In this document: piece after piece, positions 7,125 through 11,972 of the stretch
Position numbering within the stretch: position 1 is the first letter of the stretch
Layout of the letters: each line of letters opens with the position of its first letter
Source of the DNA: Solirubrobacterales bacterium
GTDB lineage: Bacteria; Actinomycetota; Thermoleophilia; Solirubrobacterales; Solirubrobacteraceae
Direction: 5' to 3'
Assembly: GCA_016215085.1 (NCBI GenBank)
Contig: JACRMD010000074.1
Location: 1 to 11,972 of the forward strand
DNA length: 11,972 nucleotides
Program-made: the position numbers and the translations under genes
The notes under the pieces: model-generated
The model's database searches: none
What the model was told of the DNA's origin: nothing
Seen by the model: only the letters and a program-made list of their open reading frames with translations

Positions 7125-8247
7125 CGAGGCCGCCCTCCACGGCGCGCAGCGCGGAGGGGCTCTCCTCCTGCTCGAGCGCGCCGGGGAGCACGCGGATGAA
7201 GTCGGCCAGCGCCTTGCGGTAGCGGGCCAGCGACGAGATCGAGACCCACTCCTCGGGGCCGTGGTGGCCGCCGCCGACCGGGCCGAACTCGACGGCCGGC
7301 ACGCCGGCCTCCAGGAACGAGATGGCGTCCGACGCGCCGTCGCGGCCGATGCTCAGCGCCTCGCCCTCGATCGACTTGCCGATCGCGTGGCGCAGCGCGC
7401 GCACGTACGGGTTGCGGCGCGAGACGACCGCGGGCGCGCGCGTGAAGCACTTGAGGACCTCGACGTCGGGGATCGCGCGGATCTGCGCGAGGATCTCTCC
7501 CGGGTCCTGCGTGGGCAGGAACCGGATGTCGACGTCCATGGTGCAGCGGTCGGGCACCTTGTTGAAGGCGTCGCCGCCCTCGATGCGCGCGAGGTTGATC
7601 GACGGGCGGTCGAACAGGTCGCTGGACTCGCGGCTGAAGGGCAGCGTCTCGATGCGGCGGAACGCGTCGTGGGCCTTGAGGATCGCGTTGTCGCCCAGCC
7701 ACGGCGTCGAGCCGTGCGCGGCGATGCCCGTGATCCCGACGCGCAGCGCGAGCACGCCCTTGGCCTGGACGCCGATGTGCAGGTCGGTCGGCTCGCCGGT
7801 GATGGCGAAGTCGCCGCGCAGGCCGTCGGCCACCAGGCGGTCGGTCGAGCGGTCGGTGACGTCCTCGGACTCCTCGTCGGGCACGCACACGAAGCGCACG
7901 CGGACCTGGTCCTGGGCGGCGGCGTCCTTGACCGCGCACATCGTGGCCGCCAGCGCGCCCTTCATGTCGTAGGCGCCGCGGCCGATCAGCCGGTCGCCCT
8001 CGATCCGGGGCTCGAACTGGTGCGCAAAGGCGGGTACGACGTCGAGGTGGCCGTGCAGGACGACGGTCGGCCCGTCGGCCGGCCCGACGTCGACCAGGAC
8101 GACCGGCAGGCCCTCGTGCTCGTGGAGGCGGACCGGCAGGTCCCGGGACTCGAGCCAGCCGCCCACGAAGCCGGCGGCGGCGCGCAGCCCGTCGGGGGTG
8201 GACGTGTCGTAGGCGATCAGCCGCTCGGCGAGGACCCGTTCGTCCAT
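7120..8247 (-). CDS. M20 family metallopeptidase (ArgE/DapE/CPG2-type amidohydrolase)
   Basis: This 375-residue protein is a two-zinc exopeptidase/deacylase. Visible ligand and catalytic motifs are VVLHGHLDVVP (62-72; His67 and the adjacent Asp69), GRGAYDMKG (89-97; bridging Asp94), PDEESE (123-128; general base Glu125 and ligand Glu126), ITGEPTD (149-155) and GGGHHGPEEWV (325-335; last ligand His). The dimerisation-lid region lies about 160-270, starting QAKGVLALRV. No signal peptide is present, so it is cytosolic. The substrate cannot be read from sequence: acetylornithine, succinyl-diaminopimelate and dipeptides are all possible. ATG 8247 is preferred because TACCCT lies 7 nt upstream (leaderless promoter) and a longer start at 8316 would overlap the divergent gene. 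It precedes the LCP genes by 13 nt and is probably co-transcribed with them. Confidence 0.9.
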   Translation of the reverse strand: MDERVLAERLIAYDTSTPDGLRAAAGFVGGWLESRDLPVRLHEHEGLPVVLVDVGPADGPTVVLHGHLDVVPAFAHQFEPRIEGDRLIGRGAYDMKGALAATMCAVKDAAAQDQVRVRFVCVPDEESEDVTDRSTDRLVADGLRGDFAITGEPTDLHIGVQAKGVLALRVGITGIAAHGSTPWLGDNAILKAHDAFRRIETLPFSRESSDLFDRPSINLARIEGGDAFNKVPDRCTMDVDIRFLPTQDPGEILAQIRAIPDVEVLKCFTRAPAVVSRRNPYVRALRHAIGKSIEGEALSIGRDGASDAISFLEAGVPAVEFGPVGGGHHGPEEWVSISSLARYRKALADFIRVLPGALEQEESPSALRAVEGGLA

Positions 8248-8254
8248 CCGGGAG

Positions 8255-8260
8255 AGGGTA
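8255..8260 (-). promoter_or_regulatory. -10 element of a leaderless promoter for the M20 gene
   Basis: TACCCT on the minus strand fits TANNNT and ends 7 nt before ATG 8247, so transcription would begin at or very near the start codon. No Shine-Dalgarno is present, as expected for a leaderless message. No clear -35 is seen. It would drive the M20 gene and probably the LCP genes behind it. Confidence 0.5.
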
Positions 8261-8273
8261 GCCGTCGTGCCGG

Positions 8274-8279
8274 TAGGGT
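8274..8279 (+). promoter_or_regulatory. -10 element of a leaderless promoter for the saccharopine-dehydrogenase-like gene
   Basis: TAGGGT fits TANNNT and ends 8 nt before ATG 8288, with no Shine-Dalgarno between, so the message is probably leaderless. It mirrors the divergent element at 8255-8260; the two -10 boxes are 13 bp apart, so the two polymerases could not bind at once. Confidence 0.5.
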
Positions 8280-8287
8280 CCGCACGC

Positions 8288-9391
8288 ATGGGCCGGATCG
8301 TCCTGTTCGGGGCCACGGGCTACACCGGGGACCTCACCGCCCGTGCGCTGGTCGACCGCGGCGCGCGGCCGCTGCTCGCCGCGCGCACCGAGTCCCGCGT
8401 GCGCGCGCTCGCGGAGGAGCTCGGGGGGCTGGACTGGGCGGTCGCCGACGTCGGGCGGCCGGAGACCGTGCGGGCGCTGGTGGAGCGCGGGGACGTGCTC
8501 GTCTCGACGGTGGGGCCGTTCTCGCACTGGGGGCGCCCGGCGCTGCAGGCGGCAGTCGACGGCGGCGCCCACTACCTCGACTCGACCGGCGAGACGCCGT
8601 TCATCCGCGAGGTCTTCGAGGTCTGGGGCCCGCGGGCCGAGGCGGCCGGGGTCGGCCTGCTCACCGCGATGGGCTACGACTGGGTGCCGGGCAACCTGGC
8701 GGGCGCCCTGGCGCTGCGGGACGGCGGCGCGTACGCCGTGAAGGTCGCGATCGGCTACTTCGCGTCGGGGACGATGGGCTCGGACGCGATGAGCGGCGGC
8801 ACGCGCGCCTCGGCGGCCGGCGTGTTCCTCGAGCCGAGCTTCGCGTGGCGCGACGGCCGGCTGGTCACCGAGCGCGGCGCCAAGCGCGTGCGGGCGTTCA
8901 CGGTCGGCGGCAAGGCGCGGCAGGCGATCTCTGCCGGCTCGTCGGAGCACTTCGCGCTGCCGCGCACCTCCGCCGCGCTGCGCGAGGTCGACGTCTACCT
9001 CGGCTGGTTCGGCCCGATGTCCAACCCGTTGCGCGCGTTCTCGGCCGCGTCGTCGGTCGCGCTCAAGGTGCCGGGGGTGAAGCCCGGCGTGGGCGCGCTG
9101 CTTGCGCGGACCCTCAAGGGCTCCACGGGCGGCCCCGACGCGCAGGCACGGTCGCGGTCGGGCTCGATCGTCGTCGCCGAGGCCCAGGACGCCCACGGCG
9201 CGGTGCTCGCCGAGGTCCGCCTCGAGGGCGTCAACGGCTACGACTTCACCGCGGGCATGCTCGCGTGGGGCGCCGAGACGGCGCTCGCCGGCGGGCTGCA
9301 GGGCACGGGCGCGCTCGGCCCCGTGGACGGCTTCGGGCTCGACGCGCTGGAGGCCGGCGCGCGCGAGGCCGGCATCTCGCGCGCCGCCTGA
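8288..9391 (+). CDS. Saccharopine dehydrogenase-like NAD(P)-binding oxidoreductase
   Basis: This 367-residue protein begins with a Rossmann fold whose dinucleotide loop is very clear (IVLFGATGYTGDLTARAL, 4-21). It continues with LLAARTESRVRALAEEL, VLVSTVGPFSHWGRPAL (70-86), HYLDSTGE (95-102) and MGYDWVPGNLAG (128-139). This pattern is typical of the saccharopine dehydrogenase/trans-acting enoyl reductase group, which is found in many actinobacteria and acts on diverse or unknown substrates. A hydrophobic patch around 245-270 (NPLRAFSAASSVALKVPGV) could contact membrane or lipid, as suggested for the lipid-modifying members. Lysine biosynthesis is not implied. ATG 8288 is chosen over an in-frame GTG at 8267 because it lies 8 nt after a TANNNT element and starts exactly at the Rossmann strand. 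The gene is monocistronic or followed by the small gene 79 nt downstream. Family assignment is firm; reaction unknown. Confidence 0.85.
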   Translation: MGRIVLFGATGYTGDLTARALVDRGARPLLAARTESRVRALAEELGGLDWAVADVGRPETVRALVERGDVLVSTVGPFSHWGRPALQAAVDGGAHYLDSTGETPFIREVFEVWGPRAEAAGVGLLTAMGYDWVPGNLAGALALRDGGAYAVKVAIGYFASGTMGSDAMSGGTRASAAGVFLEPSFAWRDGRLVTERGAKRVRAFTVGGKARQAISAGSSEHFALPRTSAALREVDVYLGWFGPMSNPLRAFSAASSVALKVPGVKPGVGALLARTLKGSTGGPDAQARSRSGSIVVAEAQDAHGAVLAEVRLEGVNGYDFTAGMLAWGAETALAGGLQGTGALGPVDGFGLDALEAGAREAGISRAA

Positions 9392-9470
9392 GCGCGCATC
9401 GCACCGGGAACCAGAGCGCATCTTGCGCGAGTTGCCGCTGGCTTTGCTGAACGCCGGCGTTCCAGGCGGC

Positions 9471-9797
9471 ATGGAGCAGGACGGAACCACCACCCCCGGG
9501 GCGTCGCGCGTCGACCTCTGCCCGGACTGCGGACGCGAGTTCGTCGTGCCGGTCGCGCTGCTGGACATCGTGGACGAGGGCCTCTACCTCGTCGCGCTCG
9601 AGTGCAAGAACTGCGGCCGCCTGGCCGTCGGCGTCCACGAGGACGCCGAGATGGAGCAGGTCGACCGCGCCATGGACCGCCAGTGCACCGAGCTGGAGGC
9701 GATGGCCGACATCCTCGACATCGCCGAGTTCATCCACGAGATCGAACTCTTCACCACGGCGCTGCGGGCGGACATCGTCCTCCCCGAGGACTTCTAG
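9471..9797 (+). CDS. Small two-CxxC (zinc-ribbon-like) protein of unknown function
   Basis: This 108-residue protein has two knuckles, CPDC (17-20) and CKNC (45-48), spaced 24 residues apart, which should bind one Zn2+ as a ribbon. The ribbon is followed by an acidic, probably alpha-helical tail (about 58-98, rich in Glu, Asp, Met, Ile and Leu) ending LPEDF. There is no membrane segment or signal, so it is cytosolic. The start ATG 9471 has only a weak AGGCGG 3-4 nt upstream, and no promoter was recognised in the 79-bp gap, where GCGCA-TCT-TGCGC (9416-9428) could form a small hairpin. Its TAG stop lies in the CTAG that also ends the convergent protease-nuclease gene. I do not recognise a function. 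The ribbon plus acidic helix could be a protein- or nucleic-acid-binding adaptor (inference). Low-complexity-free composition and normal codon bias indicate a real gene. Confidence 0.75.
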   Translation: MEQDGTTTPGASRVDLCPDCGREFVVPVALLDIVDEGLYLVALECKNCGRLAVGVHEDAEMEQVDRAMDRQCTELEAMADILDIAEFIHEIELFTTALRADIVLPEDF

Positions 9798-11644
9798 CCC
9801 GCGACCTCCGAGCGCGCCTCGATGCGGCGCACCGGCTCGCCGAGCGCCTCGGGCGCCGCGCGCATGGTGTCGGCCCTGGCGAGGCTGCGGAAGGCCAGGC
9901 CGGTGCGGGAGGTCAGGTCGCGCAGGGTGACCTGGTAGAGCTTGAACGGCTCCAGCCCGAAGGCCTCCAGGCGGGTCTCGAGGTCGTCCTGGGTGAGGAC
10001 GAACGCCTTCGCGCGCAGCTCGCCGCCCTCGACGTAGGCGATCACCTTCCAGAACGAGCGCGGGACCAGGACCCCGCGGTAGGGGAAGTCGGTGTCCTTG
10101 AAGATCGGGCCGCCCATCACGCTGAGGCGGACGTCCTCGACGTCGACGTCCTCGAAGATCGCGTTCTCCAGCTCGCCCCACAGGCCGTGCAGCCGCGACT
10201 GGTTGAAGTCGTCGAGCTGCGGGGTGATGTTGGTGAACTTGAACGAGTCCGCGTTGGCGCGCTGCGCCTCCTCGCGCGGGCCCCAGACCAGGTCGGCGCG
10301 GCGCGCGATGTGCCCGCGGTCCAGCGCGTTGGCCGGCCGGCCGTAGAGCTCGTCGCCGACCTGGAACGCCGGGTCGTAGGCGTCGTCGAGCACGAAGTCC
10401 AGGCCGACGCGCGACAGCGCGGTCAGCCGCGCCCCGTCGACGTTCCACGCCACCCAGCGGCAGAACCGGCGCGACGCGCTCATCGCCAGCGAGAAGTGCG
10501 TGCAGTGGCGGACGGTCTCCCCCGCCCGGGTCGGCGCGAAGTCCTTGCGGACCGACGCGCGCGTGGCCGACGGCGGGTTGACGCGATGCCCGGGCAGGAA
10601 GTCGCGGTCGTAGCCCCGGCCGCCGTCTCCGACGATGCGCGCGCCGTCGGCGCCGGGCGCCTCCAGCGGCGCGATCTCGAGCTTCTTGAACACCGAGGAG
10701 GCGCAGCACGCCATCGCGTACTCGGCCGGCTCCTGCGTCTCGCCGGCGAAGTGCAGGCCGACGACCATGTCGGTGGCCTTGCCGTCGCGGTCGACCGCCA
10801 GCCAGGCCGAGCCGGAGTCCCCGCCCATCGAGATCTCGCCGTTGGGCGCCGGGTGGTCGTCGTCGGGCCCGATCTCGAAGCCGCCGATCCGCTGCTCGCC
10901 CGCGCGGCCGTAGTCGAGCTTGGTGATGCTGTGGATCCGGGTGACGATCCCGTAGGTGACGTCGGTCGTGCGCCCGGACTTCACGACGCGGTCGCCGAGC
11001 TCCGGGTCGCCGAGCCGGCGGACCGCCACGCCGAGGTCGAGCACCTCCTCGACCGCGCGGCGCCCCTCGACGCTCGCGATGGCGCAGTCGCCCGCGAGCC
11101 CGAGGAAGCTGCGCACCAGCCGGCCGCAGCCGTTCTGCGCAACCCGGTTGTCGTCGTAGGGGCCGGGCTGCACGATGCGGTCGCCGAGCTCGCCCGTGTC
11201 GCCCTGCAGGACGTGCCAGTTGGAGAGGATGCGGACCTCGCCGGTCGCGGCGTCGCGCACCAGGCAGCCGAGCGTGCCGGCGGTGACGCCGACGTTGCCG
11301 ATGCTGACGCCCGGCGCCATCGGGTCGACGCGCCGCTTGCGCTCGGACTTCTGCTCCGGCGCCACCGCGACCGGGTGGTGCTCGAAGGACCGCTGCACGA
11401 CGTCGGTGTCGAACTCGATCCCGTTCGCGGTGATCTTCTCGGGGATCGGCCGGCTGCCCAGGGCCTCGGGCGCGGCCTTGCTGTCGACGGTGAACTGCAG
11501 CGCGAGCGTGTCGGTGCGCTTGCCGTCCGTGATCTTGTAGCCGATCCCGACGCTCGTGATGTTCGGGTCCTCCAGCCACTCCTCGGCCACCTGGCGGACC
11601 GCGGCCTGGACGGCCTCCTTGTCCTCGAGGTCCCGCTTGCGCAT
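9794..11644 (-). CDS. Trypsin-like serine protease fused to DRGH (NUC-type) DNA/RNA non-specific endonuclease
   Basis: This is a 616-residue, three-part protein. (a) Residues about 28-82 (NITSVGIGYKITDGKRTD, then IPEKITANGIEFDTDVVQ) match the N-terminal domain common in bacterial Nal1-like proteases. (b) Residues about 112-320 are a chymotrypsin-fold protease with an intact triad: His144 (SNWHVL), Asp186 (GDCAIA), Ser277 (GGDSGSAW). (c) Residues about 343-596 are a beta-beta-alpha-metal endonuclease of the NucA/EndoG class: HFS (383-385), VAWNVDG, the catalytic DRGH (442-445), FTNITPQ (470-476) with metal Asn472, NQSRLHGLWGELE (481-493 region), GGPIFKDTDF, PRSFWKVIAYVEG and a TGLAF end. No signal peptide or membrane helix is seen, so it appears cytosolic. 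ATG 11644 has AGGTGG just upstream and a good promoter. Both enzymes look active; substrates and control are unknown. Proteolytic control of the nuclease is an attractive but unproven idea. Confidence 0.9.
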   Translation of the reverse strand: MRKRDLEDKEAVQAAVRQVAEEWLEDPNITSVGIGYKITDGKRTDTLALQFTVDSKAAPEALGSRPIPEKITANGIEFDTDVVQRSFEHHPVAVAPEQKSERKRRVDPMAPGVSIGNVGVTAGTLGCLVRDAATGEVRILSNWHVLQGDTGELGDRIVQPGPYDDNRVAQNGCGRLVRSFLGLAGDCAIASVEGRRAVEEVLDLGVAVRRLGDPELGDRVVKSGRTTDVTYGIVTRIHSITKLDYGRAGEQRIGGFEIGPDDDHPAPNGEISMGGDSGSAWLAVDRDGKATDMVVGLHFAGETQEPAEYAMACCASSVFKKLEIAPLEAPGADGARIVGDGGRGYDRDFLPGHRVNPPSATRASVRKDFAPTRAGETVRHCTHFSLAMSASRRFCRWVAWNVDGARLTALSRVGLDFVLDDAYDPAFQVGDELYGRPANALDRGHIARRADLVWGPREEAQRANADSFKFTNITPQLDDFNQSRLHGLWGELENAIFEDVDVEDVRLSVMGGPIFKDTDFPYRGVLVPRSFWKVIAYVEGGELRAKAFVLTQDDLETRLEAFGLEPFKLYQVTLRDLTSRTGLAFRSLARADTMRAAPEALGEPVRRIEARSEVAG

Positions 11645-11685
11645 CCCGCCACCTGCTCCCGCGTCGCACCTTCAGTGGTGAGCCG

Positions 11686-11715
11686 AACCTACTCCCGCCG
11701 GTCGCGGCGGCGCAA
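11686..11715 (-). promoter_or_regulatory. Sigma70-type promoter of the protease-endonuclease gene
   Basis: On the minus strand TTGCGC (11715-11710) and TAGGTT (11691-11686) are separated by 18 bp, a good -35/-10 pair. Transcription would start near 11679, giving a leader of about 35 nt that contains AGGTGG before ATG 11644. This is the best-formed promoter in the window and indicates the fusion gene is transcribed on its own. Confidence 0.55.
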
Positions 11716-11740
11716 CCGCGGTACGGTGCCGCGGGTGCCC

Positions 11741-11770
11741 GGTGGGGGGCTGGAGGGCCCCAGATCCACC
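11741..11770 (-). terminator. Strong two-part hairpin after the TauE-like gene
   Basis: An outer stem GGTGG/CCACC (11741-11745, 11766-11770) and an inner stem GGGGC/GCCCC (11746-11750, 11757-11761) enclose a 6-nt loop, with a 4-nt bulge (11762-11765). It begins 12 nt after the stop codon at 11783 and lies upstream of the next gene's promoter, the right place for a terminator. There is no U-tract, as is usual in high-GC actinobacteria. Confidence 0.5.
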
Positions 11771-11782
11771 GATCACCGGCCG

Positions 11783-11972
11783 TCAAGCGACGGCGGAGGC
11801 GCCCGCGGCGAGCGCGGTGGCCGCAAGGACCGCGAGGACGAGGCGCTCGTGGCGCTCGGCGGGCAGGCGCGGCGCGAGCCACCGGCCGAGCGCCAGGCCG
11901 GCCAGCGCGGCGACGGTGAGCGCGCCGAAGGTGTGCGGGAGGACGAGGCCGTCGCCGGCGGCGAGCACGAGC
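11783..11972 (-). CDS. C-terminus of a TauE/SafE-like (TSUP) membrane protein, cut by the window edge
   Basis: The last 62 residues of a membrane protein end at TGA 11785-11783; the rest lies beyond the window. The visible part holds two hydrophobic segments. The first, LPHTFGALTVAALAGLALGR, is followed by a polar loop WLAPRLPAERHERLV and a final helix ending at the C-terminus (LAVLAATALAAGASAV). A G-x-x-x-G-R helix, an R-L-P-x-x-x-x-x-R-L-V loop and a last helix are typical of the sulfite exporter TauE/SafE family, which carries small anions such as sulfite or sulfonates. With so little sequence other small transporters remain possible. Confidence 0.5.
   Translation of the reverse strand, partial: LVLAAGDGLVLPHTFGALTVAALAGLALGRWLAPRLPAERHERLVLAVLAATALAAGASAVA

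Noticed and set aside
8248..8316. A longer M20 protein starting at GTG 8316
   Set aside because: It would overlap the divergent gene's start and promoter, and its extra 23 residues show no conserved feature; ATG 8247 has a matching leaderless -10.
9392..9470. A promoter for the zinc-ribbon gene built from TTGCCG at 9432-9437
   Set aside because: No TANNNT-like -10 occurs at a suitable distance; the gap gives no supportable promoter.
7103..9568. An 821-codon minus-strand frame, and an 878-codon one at 9246-11882
   Set aside because: They are off-frame shadows of the M20, oxidoreductase and protease-nuclease genes with no domain signal of their own.

Overview
The window is very GC-rich bacterial DNA with G/C-dominated third codon positions and several GTG starts. 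An LCP/NDP-sugar cell-wall locus, an actinobacterial-type bifunctional SIS phosphosugar isomerase, secreted RTX-like repeats and probable leaderless promoters (TANNNT 7-8 nt before ATG) fit a deep-branching actinobacterium of the Solirubrobacterales/Thermoleophilia kind. That placement is inferred from gene content and style, not from a marker gene.

Layout. (1) 1-677, minus: 5' part of a secreted protein with calcium-binding RTX-like repeats, cut by the window edge. (2) 758-7106, minus: a compact cell-surface polysaccharide locus. In transcription order it has two tandem LytR-CpsA-Psr (LCP) proteins (7106-5622, 5620-4121), UDP-glucose 6-dehydrogenase (4075-2881), a sugar-1-phosphate nucleotidyltransferase (2872-1837) and a phosphoglucose/phosphomannose isomerase (1819-758). 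An M20 peptidase (8247-7120) lies just upstream in the same direction. (3) 8288-9391, plus: a saccharopine-dehydrogenase-like NAD(P)-binding protein, divergent from the peptidase across 40 bp that carry two back-to-back leaderless-type promoters. (4) 9471-9797, plus: a small two-CxxC protein. (5) 9794-11644, minus: a 616-residue fusion of a Nal1-like N-terminal domain, a trypsin-like protease and a DRGH (NUC-type) DNA/RNA endonuclease, with its own good promoter. (6) 11783 to the end, minus: C-terminus of a TauE/SafE-like membrane protein.

How the genes fit together. The isomerase feeds fructose-6-P into mannose-6-P/glucose-6-P, the nucleotidyltransferase makes an NDP-sugar, the dehydrogenase makes UDP-glucuronate, and the LCP proteins would attach the finished polymer to peptidoglycan. 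As given, however, the locus is damaged. The dehydrogenase lacks about 30 residues including the expected catalytic Lys/Asn segment, and the nucleotidyltransferase lacks about 26 residues. Both losses are out of frame by the same amount, and the isomerase has Pro where the family's catalytic His is expected. Either the consensus/assembly is wrong there or the pathway is decaying.

The most unusual gene is the protease-endonuclease fusion. Both active sites look intact, no export signal is visible, and its stop codon shares a CTAG with the stop of the convergent zinc-ribbon gene. No gap longer than 300 bases lacks a gene. I saw no tRNA, rRNA, CRISPR array or insertion sequence.
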